NCBI GenBank assembly: GCA_004794655.1
Contig: SMMW01000003.1
Coordinates: 13,344,001-13,408,000, forward strand
Length of the DNA stretch: 64,000 nt
Source: Marisa cornuarietis
Taxonomy: Eukaryota; Mollusca; Gastropoda; Architaenioglossa; Ampullariidae
Direction: 5' to 3'
The notes under the pieces were generated by a model. It worked only from the letters and a program-made list of their open reading frames with translations, did not search any database and was not told where the DNA came from. The translations under genes and the position numbers were made by a program. Numbering within the stretch: the first letter of the stretch is position 1; each line of letters begins with the position of its first letter. This document shows positions 22,404-34,200 of the stretch, piece after piece.

Positions 22404-25061
22404 CTAATCACATGTTGTCATACTTGAGAAAGGTCCTTCTAAACCATCCAATATACAACGCACCCATACTCTGTATGCAGTCCTTGGTTTAATCCCTTCT
22501 AAAATTCTGTACTTGTTCGTATTCCTAACACTAACAAAAAAGTGATCTTCAGAGCTGCTGTCTTGCACTAATATATTATATTTAATCTGTTTTCCCAGAA
22601 TAAGTCCCAAGTTCCAAGGTGGCTGCCATCTGACAGTCAAGGCTGCATTCATGTCTCCAAAGAGTTCCAACTTGCATGAGGGATGTTGAGTGGGTCCAGG
22701 CACTAACTTTGGATCTGATAACACTCGTTCTCCATTATGTGCATCCATGTTGCCAACTTCTCCATGAGATTCTACAGCATTCGGCTGTAGCACTCTGCTA
22801 CTTGCTTGCTTGTCCAACGTGTATTTCTTTGCTTCTTGCACTGCACTTCTAATCACATCAAGCACTTGAGGAATATTAAGAACTGTGTCCTGGAAAATAT
22901 GGTAGAGCCAAGATGGGTCTTCACAACACAAATGGTCTGGCACCTCTGTTTGGGCTAAGATAACTTGTTGGCTTTTCACAGGCAAATGATGAATTCCACC
23001 AAGTTCTGGACTCCTTTCTGGATGAGGAATGGAATTGCGTGGTTCTTCGTTTACCCATGCCTTGTATATGATATTCATTCCAGGAATTTCACACAGTGTT
23101 TTATAGGGGACATATCTGGATGGATTGATATTTAGTGGGAAAAGCTCTACTACAAAGCTACCAGGCTGGAGAAATATGGCCATTGATAGCAAAGATCCAT
23201 GCATGCCAATAATTCCTATTGAATGGTGAATAATTGGCATCATGTCTGCTAGACTGTGTGTCTCTAAACTCACGGTCATAACCTTCACGCGGAACTCTTG
23301 GGTAATGGCTGTAACCAGCTCCATTTCATTAACAATTAGTCGTGTTTCTTTTCGCACAATGAGAACCATATATTTGCCCATGCCACAGAAGACACACTCC
23401 TTTGAAAAATAGTGTAGAAAATGTGAGCTCACACTTTTTATATGGTCTGCCAGGACTTGGGAAGTATTTAAATGGCCTTGAGGCTTGAAAAATCCATACT
23501 GATACCAGACTGTAGCTTTTGAAAGCCCAACTTGTGCCTCCTCAAAGCACACTACTCTCTCTGATGTATCAGCCTGCAGACTCTCCATCGTGAACACATC
23601 CTTATTGACTAACGCTTCATACAACTCTAAAAAATCATTGCCACTACTTTTATCTGCAAGAAATAATGCCACTGGAAATTTCCCTGATCCTGTTGTGGGT
23701 TTCAGCTTTAAACCGTGTAAAGTGTGTAAGAGTGGAATAATGTCATCATGAAAGACATGCATGATGTTATCAGGTTTAAATCTCGCAAAGATGACAGTGA
23801 TGTTTGGTACTAAATATACATTAAGCTGTTTTATTAATTCTTTAGCAGGAATATCAACATATGAGAAGTGATGGCCGTTGTGGCCTGCCACAGTACTGAG
23901 CTCCAGAAGAACTGGGTTTTCATTATGTGCAGGAACATTCACAAATGAGCTTTGCTTGCTGTGGAGAATGACAAAATCTTGTGAATAGGTATTGAAACAG
24001 AGATTTTTAAAGTTGCATGCTCTTTCTGAAACTGTGTTTCCTACACATTCTACTGATGTGCCTTTCATAGAAAGTTCCTTGATGTCTCTTTCTGATACTT
24101 TAAACAAACTGACTGGAGGCAATGGCTGCAACTTACGTTCTTCATCTTCTTGCATTTCTTGGTCAAGGTCCTCCATGATGTCACTATGCTCATTTTTTGA
24201 AACAGATTCATCCATCACACCAGACCAACCCCCAGAGTTCCCTTCTGTAACTTCTGTAACAACCACCTGTTGCTCTCTTCCATTAGCTGTTTTGTGGGGT
24301 GAAGATCCAAAGTAAAAATCATTTTTCATCTCAGATAGCACAGGGTGCTCCAAGTTCTTGCCAAATGAATGAGATGGCAAGTGACTGTTTGCTGAATCCA
24401 TGGACGGAGAAAGCCTGACCTTGCCTACGGACTCACTTGTGCTGTCCGAGCTCTGTATCTGTATTGTGATCTCATCATTCCAGTCAGTTTTACCATTCAA
24501 ATGGTGTACTGTGGTGTCGCTCTGGGGCAGTTCTGTAAAGAAAACCTCAACATCAGAAGTAAAGGATGGTTGAACAGTCTGCCTTCCTGGGACATCATGA
24601 ACTAAGGGAAGTAACTGTGGACCCCACACAGTACTACTCTCTCTCTCAGAGGTCAAACTTTCTGAGGACGGTACCTCATTAGACCTATCCTTTGCAATAT
24701 ACCCTGCTGTGCGACCAAATTCATCAATCAGAAGGTCAAGAGGTTGTTGATTGTCTGACGTGTAAAGTTCACTTCCTCTAGTACCAAACTGCTGTTGCAT
24801 GTTATGAACTTGAGTGTTTTTAGGCAAATCATTAGTTTGGGAATGTGAAGAACTCCTCGCATCAAATCCATGACAGCTGCAAACATTGTCTTTCTTGTCA
24901 TTGAAATGCCTGGCATAAGGATCGGCTCTGCATGATGCAACCAGTCCTTCATACTTGGCTCTCAGCTCTTGGTGCTGCACTCTGACTTCAATGTACTTCT
25001 TGAGAAGGAATGATATCACCACCACTGACATCACATGAGTTAACTGATGTAATGACGGCAT
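22404..25061 (-). CDS. POMGNT2: Protein O-linked-mannose beta-1,4-GlcNAc-transferase 2
   Basis: One uninterrupted coding exon of 885 residues, ATG at 25061-25059 and TAG at 22404-22406. The family adds GlcNAc in beta-1,4 linkage to O-mannose on alpha-dystroglycan in the ER. A short N-terminal hydrophobic segment (about residues 10-20) fits a type II signal anchor. Residues 335-740 match the GT61-type catalytic domain: a Cys pair region ending FKNLCFN, LLELSTVAGHN, RFKPDNIMHVFHDD (427-440), VGLSKATVWYQYGF (511-524), MHGSLLS (620-626) and VVELFPLNINPSRY. Residues 800-885 match the C-terminal fibronectin-III domain, with WNLG and ending YRVWVRCI...GPFSS. Residues 25-335 form a Ser/acidic-rich stem with no counterpart in the vertebrate protein (about 580 residues). 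An acceptor at 25090-25091 implies an intron in the 5' UTR. Confidence 0.93.
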   Translation of the reverse strand: MPSLHQLTHVMSVVVISFLLKKYIEVRVQHQELRAKYEGLVASCRADPYARHFNDKKDNVCSCHGFDARSSSHSQTNDLPKNTQVHNMQQQFGTRGSELYTSDNQQPLDLLIDEFGRTAGYIAKDRSNEVPSSESLTSERESSTVWGPQLLPLVHDVPGRQTVQPSFTSDVEVFFTELPQSDTTVHHLNGKTDWNDEITIQIQSSDSTSESVGKVRLSPSMDSANSHLPSHSFGKNLEHPVLSEMKNDFYFGSSPHKTANGREQQVVVTEVTEGNSGGWSGVMDESVSKNEHSDIMEDLDQEMQEDEERKLQPLPPVSLFKVSERDIKELSMKGTSVECVGNTVSERACNFKNLCFNTYSQDFVILHSKQSSFVNVPAHNENPVLLELSTVAGHNGHHFSYVDIPAKELIKQLNVYLVPNITVIFARFKPDNIMHVFHDDIIPLLHTLHGLKLKPTTGSGKFPVALFLADKSSGNDFLELYEALVNKDVFTMESLQADTSERVVCFEEAQVGLSKATVWYQYGFFKPQGHLNTSQVLADHIKSVSSHFLHYFSKECVFCGMGKYMVLIVRKETRLIVNEMELVTAITQEFRVKVMTVSLETHSLADMMPIIHHSIGIIGMHGSLLSMAIFLQPGSFVVELFPLNINPSRYVPYKTLCEIPGMNIIYKAWVNEEPRNSIPHPERSPELGGIHHLPVKSQQVILAQTEVPDHLCCEDPSWLYHIFQDTVLNIPQVLDVIRSAVQEAKKYTLDKQASSRVLQPNAVESHGEVGNMDAHNGERVLSDPKLVPGPTQHPSCKLELFGDMNAALTVRWQPPWNLGLILGKQIKYNILVQDSSSEDHFFVSVRNTNKYRILEGIKPRTAYRVWVRCILDGLEGPFSSMTTCD

Positions 25062-25089
25062 CTTAAGTCTCAGAACCCCATCTGTAGTC

Positions 25090-27480
25090 CTGTAAATAAA
25101 GAAAGGTCTCTTTACTCTGAAAAGATTTTGAGTGATGTACTTAAATAGCTATTACAACAAAATCACTGAAATCTAGTGTGATATGCTCCAACGAATGATA
25201 ATATTTTATCAATTTTTTTATCATATTTGTGGGTGTTAACTATACTTAAAAGTGGCAAACAGAAGCAACAGAGTAGAGTAACAATTAAAATGTCAGTTAA
25301 TAAGCCAAAAGCAAAAAATTTTTCTAGAAATACTTCTTAACATTTTAAAACATAAGATTAAATACAGCATAAAAATATCAAGACATTATGTGTCAATTAT
25401 TTACTATAGTAACCATAAAACAATGCAAAACCAACAGTTTTAGGGTAGAATTAATACACAGTGCAGAAATATACCTCAAAGCAAAGTTTTTAATTTAAAA
25501 AAAAACAGGAACAATCCAGCTATGAGAGTAGCTCACTGTAGCCACATCTTTTCATTTTGCATGCTTTGAGTTTATTGTATCTCTACAAATTACAAAACAA
25601 ATTTATTCTGCTTTTTGAAGATTAATTTGATGCCTGATCTGTAAGGTTCCAAAAGCTTTCATCTAAACTGTTTACCATGAGACAACTCATTAATCAACAG
25701 AACCCGAAACGTTCAAGCAGAAAGTTTCTATTTATTAATAATTAACTTGTACTTAAATGAAAGTTAACTTGCTAGCAGTATCGTACTAAGTTTTTAGCAG
25801 TATAGCCAGTCATCACCTTGCAAGAAATTATACGTTCTGCTCAAATGGCCCATAACATGTACGTATATGAAGTAGCACATTAGGAAAGTACCCCAAAAAG
25901 GTCAGCTTCAAATTGTACAACTGAAAAAATAAGCTTGCCTTAACCGCATGTGCTAAATATTTAAAAGCATTAATTTATAAATACAGAATTTCATAGCTTT
26001 ATTAGTAACAGCACTTTTGTTGTGTGAAACTGCATGAGCATTTGTGCAACTACACAAGGAGAAATAAATATGAAAACAAAAATGGTCGCTGTTGTTATTT
26101 CTTTTCATCTTTCTACTGTTGTAACGGTCATTAAGGGACATTCAGAAACTTACTAACGAAAAAATCCAATCACGACTTTTCAAAATTTGAAATATCGTAT
26201 CTGCAAAACCTGGAGCACATTTGCTAAAGTGAAAGAAGTCAGCCGCAGCAACCATTTGCGTGGCAGGGTGAAGGCCACACAAACCGGAAGAAAACAATCG
26301 ACCAATGGGGGTGCAGAGTACCTTGTTTACGTTTTTTTCCGACCACGTGAGAGCAAACGGATCGATAGCCGATTGCAAAGTGAACGTGTTTAGAGGTTGT
26401 TTCACGAGCAAAAATCAACTTTGTTCATTAATTCTGTGATAATACATACCATACTCCCTTTCTGTCAATACTGAGTTGATTTAGAACTGAAATGCTTGCC
26501 GATTTTCTGTCCCATATGCAACAGCTACACAGCATACCTGCGTGGAGACACGCCCACTCAGGCTGGCCTCATTACATCTGTGTATCAAACGTGCGCAAAG
26601 GCCATGAGAAAAAAAACCACTGCATGTTCTTGGGTTTTTGTTGCTTAAGACTACAACAGGCAGCTAACTCTCAAACATTATTTTTGTGGCAACCACCAAA
26701 TATTTAACAGACGTCGCTACACGTCTTTGCTTACCCTCGCCCATTCGGTGTATTTACCCATAGCAAAGGCCTTCATGAGGGGGTTGTGATTTTGTCTCTC
26801 AAACCGTGGTTTCTAGAGCTGCCTGGTACACCCACGCATTTGGTAACTGTGTGCAAATTAGCATAATCAAGCGAACGTTAAGCACGGACCACAGGACGAT
26901 GACCATGGAAGAAAGGCTGGCGTGTCCGCCGTGTCATGGTCGAGGACTGCCGAAAAATGGAGGGAGGGAAAGAGAAAGGGGTGGGCGGGCTGAGACGCAG
27001 GAGTAGGGGGAGAAAACGAGAAATGAAAGGCAAATGGTAAAATGGAGCTGAATCAATGTGAATCAGTTGATATAATTATGTTTACAGTTGCAGATTAAAA
27101 GCAGCTACATAATCTCGCACGCATTGGCAACGGTTAGTGCATACACGCACATTTATATCTATATATAGAGAAACTTTACTGGGCTTATATTTGGTGCCAG
27201 TAATGGGAGACTTAAAGTAACTCGAATGTCACACACATAATTTGTGTTAGTCCTGTGCAGATTTCTTGTCTTTAGTGACTAAGGATGGTATCCATCTACA
27301 CCACGACTTCTCTTGTCAGCTTTGAAACGAGCAAACATATATGCTTTTGTTTACCCCACCCCACCCTACTTATTCTCTTTCCCACTGGCTGCAGGTTAAA
27401 AAAATGACGCGTGTTTTCATTACTCCAGGATTCAGTAAATGCAATCGTCAGCTGAACACAGCTTTCAATAGCCCAGTGAA
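25090..27480. other. Divergent spacer between POMGNT2 and VAT1
   Basis: AT-rich from 25.1 to 26.1 kb, becoming more mixed in composition after 26.2 kb. It should contain the POMGNT2 first (noncoding) exon and promoter, but I cannot place the start site. The short open frames show no recognisable domain. Confidence 0.45.
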
Positions 27481-28270
27481 TACGGCGAACTTCGTGTCCA
27501 CCCCACCCACTGTTCCTCCACCAATTTCCTCTTCTCCTCCTCCCACTCCCCCTCCCCAAATTCGAGTGCCAAAGCAGACGACGCGCTGCCACCGCCACTG
27601 CGGCGCGAAGTTGCCGCGGAGAAAGTGACGCGCACTTGGTGCACGGCAGCGCGGGCAGCCACCAGCGACTTCTTCCTACGATCATCTTGAGCCTGCAGAG
27701 CGTGTGGTGGTCTCGAGCCCCCCTGCCGGCTGGAGTAAGGACGAAAACTGCCAGTCAAGTCACATTTCACTGGCGAGAAACATCGCGCGAATGTCAGACC
27801 CACCGATCGTCGGCTCCTCTCCTTAGGCCCCAGGTTTGACTGACACTGGTGACGCGCTCCGTGTCAGTGGCAGCGCTTGCGGGTTTTTTTCTGGTTTCGA
27901 TACGTCCTCCGTCTACCTCCGCTCTTTCCTTTACATCTTCAATTATTATTATTTTTTACGTCCATTTTTCTCTCCCTCTCTCTCCTCTGCGTCGTCTCGG
28001 TGCTCGGCTTGTCCTCTCTTCCCCCTCCCGAGATCGACGTTTGGCGCTCCGATTGATCGGCTCATTTGCATAACCGGCGGAGGGGGATCAAAGCGACCCA
28101 CTGTGCGGACGCCATCGGGCATCTCACTGCTGCCGTGACGGAGGGCTGTGTGTCTGGTGCCAGCGGCACGAAAAGGTGACGGGAAGGGAAGAGCGTTTGG
28201 CCGGGCGTCCCTTGAGTTGCTGTAAACATCTTTGTGCGACGAAAGAAAATACAAACAAGCAACAAAAAAG
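27480..28270 (+). promoter_or_regulatory. GC-rich promoter/5' UTR region of VAT1
   Basis: GC- and CpG-richer than neighbouring sequence, with many GCG and CGG words, directly upstream of the VAT1 ATG at 28271. The bases before the start, AACAAAAAAG ATG, give an A-rich context. No TATA box is obvious. A CpG-type housekeeping promoter is inferred. Confidence 0.5.
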
Positions 28271-31200
28271 ATGCTTGAGAAGGATGCCGCTCCCTCCGAG
28301 ACTCCAGCTGCTGAAGCCGGTGCCGAGGGAGGTGCCACTAAGCCCGAAGTGAAAGAGGAGGCTGCAGCCGCTGCCCCTCCCCAGAAGACGATGAAGAGCT
28401 TGGTGCTGACTGGGTTTGGCAGCATGAAGATGATCAAGGTGCAGCAGAAGCCCGAGCCCAAGCTCGCAGATGGTGAGGTGCTGATCAGGGTCAAGGCCTG
28501 GTAAGTTGCTTGCTTGCTTGCACCACTCCTCTTGTACTTTATTATCTCAGCCGATTTCCCCACACCTGCACTAAATACCTTTTATGTTATTTTATTCTTT
28601 TGCTTTCTTGAATTTCGCAAGAGGCTATGTATGATTGATCGATGCGGTCACTGTGCGCAAACGCGTCTGACGCGCAGGCGATGTACCCCATTATGTTGGC
28701 ACCCACAGAATATTAGCACCGCAGAGAATGCAAACCTGTATGTGCGGTCTTACTGAGTACCTCTCATACCCTCTCTTCCCCGCCCCTCTCAAACGCGCGC
28801 GCACACACACACACACACCGACACAAGCCACATGCGCGTGCGCGCACACACACGATCGATTCTGAGCGCGTCCCCACACGTTATGACTACACTGGCTCCC
28901 TTACAGAAAAACAAAAGCCTGTTTTTGTTGTTGTTGACTGGCTGTGGACCGACATACTGCGCAGGAAAGTGCCTCTCGTTATCGTTCCACTTGTGGCAAG
29001 CCTGCATACTATCTCCTGTACACCCTGCGCCCAACAATATTCGGTCTGTTTACAACCGATTTGTGACCACGCCGCACGGAAACGTAACTGTTCCCGGACG
29101 TAGTTTGTGGGGTTGGAGGGGGTAAACGTTTATACCACGTTTATTTATACCACAAGCTCGTGTTTATACCCACAGCGTCGCCTCGCTGTGGATAACAGCA
29201 GTTTAAATGTTTTCTTTATAGACTCCTACTTCTATTGGCAAAGCTCTAGAATACTATTAATATAAGAAAGCCTCTGTGACAAACTGCGTGCATCAAGCGG
29301 TAATTTCGAAAGCGACAGCAGGGTGTGCTGTTCGGATTGCTACAGAAAAGCTTCTGCGCAAGGAAAGTGTACAGACGTTTCCATGACGACCGTTTACCAT
29401 AACTAGAGGACAAACATTAAGGCTGCGCCGCTTTCGCGCGTCGATTTCTTTTTACCTGCTGTTGTTCTTATTGCACATACTAAAACTGTTGCATTGCTTC
29501 GAAGCCCGCAGATAAAGAGGTGTACAGCCTGTGTGTATGACGAAAGAATCTGTGCGTATGCCGTGGGTTGTATGTCTCAAGGTAAGTTAGTGGGCTGTAG
29601 GCCACTGTCATGTGCTCAGAACTCCCACCACCACTTGCCTCAGTAATCCGCCTCTATAACGTGCATGCCTCGAAATCTACCTTGCACACATTAAAATCAC
29701 TCGTATTTAGATCTATACTTTCACTTTCTCAATATCGAAAGTGATATGCTGCTTATATTTGAAATCGTGCACGTGCACAATATTATGGGCTTTCAGGTGC
29801 AGTTTCTGTGGGGAAGTTAGAGTCTAGATAAATACGCGAGATTTTAATCATGTGCAAGGTAGATTTCGTTACATTCAACTCCGCGCTATTTAAAAAAAAG
29901 TATACATGACGCATGCGCATTATAGAGGCGGATGTCTGAGACAAGGGGGATTTGTGAGCACGTGACACTGTGAATCTCGCATAATATCGCCTGTACGACT
30001 ACCTAATGCTCCGCGAAGCTGCGTAAAAATAAATTTTGTCGTCTGCTCAAGCTACTTCCAGGAGTGATAGAAACTGAGATTCCTAAACAAATGTAGCTTT
30101 GTGGCAGTACAAGAGTGTTTCGGGTGCGCAACAGAGCTGACCGGCTGTGATTGTGTCTGCTTTATAAGTAGAGCAGTGTCTCGATGAATGCCTAATGTCA
30201 TAGCCATGGTCAGATGTTCCTGAGAGAGAACAGCCTGTTCAGGAGGTGTGTGTGTGTGTGTGGAACGCTACTCAATCGAGTGCAGAGCGGCGCGTGTAGA
30301 CATAACTCTAGGAGCCTGTGGAGAAATGGCCAGGGTCAGGCAAGTGTAGGTGGAGGACCGTTTCCCACGTGACCATCTATAAACAGTGGCAGGCTTGCAT
30401 AGCTATCGATTAGACCGTTAGTCTGGCATCTTCACCTGGCATGGGCATGTGTGACGCACGCCGTCAAGGTCTCACATAGAAGCCTGCACTTATCCTTTAC
30501 GAAGAACTTGTAGGTCTGTAGCTATCCCTAGAGACAGGTCGCATGTCTAAAATTGTTCTAATATATGGCTCAGGTTTAATATTGCCACGATGTACCCCAT
30601 CATAGGCCAGTAATTGTGAAGATTAACAATTTTCCTGATGAATAGTTCCTAGCCTGTAATAGTCCTCATGAACAGAGCTCTGTCCTTCACAGTCCAACTT
30701 TGTCTAATCAATGAAACAGATTTCTCTGGGTTTTTGCCGGCTCAATATTATATGCATTTTTAAAAAAAATCTGCTGTCTAAACTGTGACGGCGGACAGAT
30801 TTTATCTCGGTTTTTAACAGCTTTTTTTTCTACGTGCGCCTGAGGAAAAACGGTGGAATTTAAGCTGCTGAACCAGAAAACAGCCTGCTATTTAAGATGC
30901 CATCTTTCATGTGTAAACAATTAGATTAAACCTATTTGCTCAGTTCCTCGTTCTTGCAAGTGAGAGTATTCTCAAAGATGCGGGAAACCGAAACGTTGTT
31001 AGCTCTGAGAACAAATATTATGGCTGTAGCTGTTGGCTGATCAGTACACGGTGGGACTCTAGCTGCCTGGTCCAAATTGTAAACAGATTGCAGCTGCTGA
31101 CCCATCCAGTAAACACGCAGATTCTAGGTGCTGGTGCAAGCAGTGCAGTATGACATTTGGATATAAGTAGCACAGACTGTATAGGCACAAGAGCATTCTT

Positions 31201-34200
31201 TTAGGGTTTTTCTTCCTTGCGGGACATACCTTCACTTGTGACCGCTGCACGGTATATCGAGGGTCACTCAGTCGTCCAGTTTCTATACCAAAGAAGACGA
31301 AACCCCAGTTCGTAAGGGCTATCGGTTTTGACGCCTAACGCGCTTCCCGGAAGCTAGGATCCGTATAGTGGTCGGATGCAGGAAGGAGGTTTGAAAGGAA
31401 GAAAGGTGCAGTAGTGGAAAAAGGGACGTTGTAGAATGCAGCCAGAAATTAAATTCGCACGAGATTTGTTGATTCTAAGACTGTTTATTTAGCCTAAACG
31501 GAGCGGAGAGAGAAACGTTTGTTCCAAGCACGTGCTGGCAAAAACGGAAGCCGCTTCGTTTTCTTACTCGCTCAGAGATTATACTTGATGATTCAGCTTG
31601 GGGAAATAATGTCTTTACAGCTAGAGTGAAAAACCCATATTCCTATATTACTGGAGAGACTCTATTCGCATTATTTACGTCAGTATGTTATGACCTCAGC
31701 TCGCAGAGAACAAATATCACCATTTTTTAGTATGAATATATTAAATTATGCGCAAGCTTTAAAGCGGTTTTTTTTTTCATTTTGCTCTTCACTTGATATA
31801 GTGTCAATTAAAGGACCTCCTTAACCGGACAAATGTCGTCGAACGGTTGTGTGTGTGTGTGTGAAGGTCACATGAAAGCTCTGGTTTGGGAACAAGTGTT
31901 CGGAGCATTGAAACTTCGGTCATTTTGCAATGTTCCCAATACATTTTCCAATGCGATGGGACTTCTAGAGTACTTCGGACATTTGATGCTTTAGCACTTT
32001 GTGGGGCTAGGAACAGCCTTTTGATAAACTGTTCTACTCGAATGCGAATTACAAGTGCAATGACCTGACCCAGGCTGGTGTTCTCAGGACAGTGCGACTT
32101 GTTGCTGGCAGCAAGATGGTGAGTGTAGGTCGTATTGTCGTAGGTTATAACTCAGAGCTAACTGCACAGTACAGGCTATACGTTTTTAAATGGGATTCAG
32201 TTGTAGCAGAGATGTATTCATCAGATGGAAATCTTGCTGCGCTCCGGTAAGGAACATAAGACCCTGCATGTAGACCTACAAGTCATCTGCTGACTTTAGA
32301 AGTCGTTGCCTGTTTGCAATTTGAAGAATCAACCCCCGTCCCCTTCCTGGGAAACCCTCGGGTCCCTAGCTGCTTTACGTGCAGTTCATAATTACGACCC
32401 CTGGATGTCTCCACATTTAAAGTTTACTTACAGTCTAAAGTCGACATTTTTATCAAATGACATGAGCTCATGACGCTATTTCATGACATTATTTCACAAA
32501 CTCTAGGTAAATATAAACATACGCCTATAAACATCACCACGCAAAGGAATGTCAGAACTCCTGATGTCAGGAATGGACATGGATACGCTCATGCGTTGTC
32601 AAGGCTACATGTAATGGGACATCTAGGACCGCATTGTCTAGATGGCGTCACGTCAAGTGGTTTGGGAAAAAAATATTTCGCGCTTTTGCAGACCTTTGCG
32701 TGACACTCCAAAATTTTTTTTTTTTTTTTTTTTAGCAAAATACATTCATATGTTACTGATGCGTGTTCCCATGAGGAATACAACGATAACTCGAAGTTGA
32801 ATGCTTGTGACGGTAATTATCAGAGATTAAAGCTCGGAGCCCCTCGAGGAGCATCCCGGCGAGTTTCGTGCTTTTTTGGTGGGTGGGGTGGGGGAAATTG
32901 GCAACATCGTAGCCACTTGCCTTTGTTCACAGCAGCTCGTACGGCTGAGCATGATTGACCAGCGCAGCCCCTACCTTCAGAGCACGCGTCTGCCCAGGTT
33001 ATAGGTTAAAGATGGTGATGTCATTGCAATGATTGATTTCTTGCTTGTCTAGAATTCTCGCCGGATAGGTGTCACTGTGCAGTGAAAGTCTTTGCACAGT
33101 TCACGAGGCTGGCATTCACAGCATGCACACCTCAAAATACGCAGGTGAACTTTCGAAAACATCTGTCGATAATACAGAACCCACAAAAGGACTGTTATGT
33201 AACTGTTGTGTGACTAAGGATTTATTTTTAAATTTTATGATCGTCAGTTAAGCCACTTGAGTGCACCAACGGAATAGTCAATCAGTCTATTCTAAAACTA
33301 AATAATTTTCCCCCAACCCCTCCCTCCCCCTTTTCACTAAGTGGATGTAAGAAGCAACGTGTCAAATGGAGCTGGGAGATGTGTTGGCGAGTGTGTCGCA
33401 TGGACTCCACATAGGTAATGCAAGGACCCAAAAGCGTGAAAAAAAATCACTACCTATTTACCCTAACCCGAAGAGTGACCGTCTCATAATGACCCTCTAA
33501 TTACCACAGAGCGAGTATCAAAAGTTATCAGTCCTCAGGGTGTCGATAGCTCGTGCGGCTGTGCTTCGTCAAACATCAAATATTTCGTCTTAGCGCGGAC
33601 CTGTGAGAGTGTGTATATGTCCGCGATGCTAGGCTTGAGCAGCAAGCTTGTGAATACAACGATAAGTGGTGAAGGAGGGTCTGAGGATGGGGTGGGTGAC
33701 TGTCACGAGACAGAAAACGGTTGTCAGCGTCTTGCATTCAGCCTATTTTTCACGAGTTAGCGGTCCATAACAAGGCTTAGTCATTTGTCAGGCGGTGCCC
33801 CGTGATCCGTTTTAATAACGCTGTTTATTAAAAGACCCACGTCCCGTGGTGTGTGTGTGTTTGTGAGAGAGGGCGCGCAGACATGTATGCGTGCTTGTGT
33901 GTGTGTGTGTGCTTTTGATTCTGCGCATTTCATGTGTGTAAGCCAGATAATTCATGTATGTGTATGTGTGCATCTAAGTAGTGTGTATCAACAGCGATAC
34001 AGGCAGCGGCGCAAGGAGCAGACGAGATTCACTGACAACCTTGACTTTTTTTTCTGGCGCGCGAGGTCGAGAGCAGCATATCTGATGAGATTATTTACGT
34101 ACCCAACATTTCTGTTGACGTCTCCGGTTGGAGGTTGTTGTTGCTGTTGTGGTGGTCGTGGTGGTCCATTGATGGGGATGGAGGGAGAAGCAAGAGGCGA

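Noticed and set aside
27949..28563. 204-codon open frame antisense to the VAT1 promoter and first exon
   Set aside because: It is the shadow of the GC- and Ala-rich VAT1 exon 1 and its 5' UTR.
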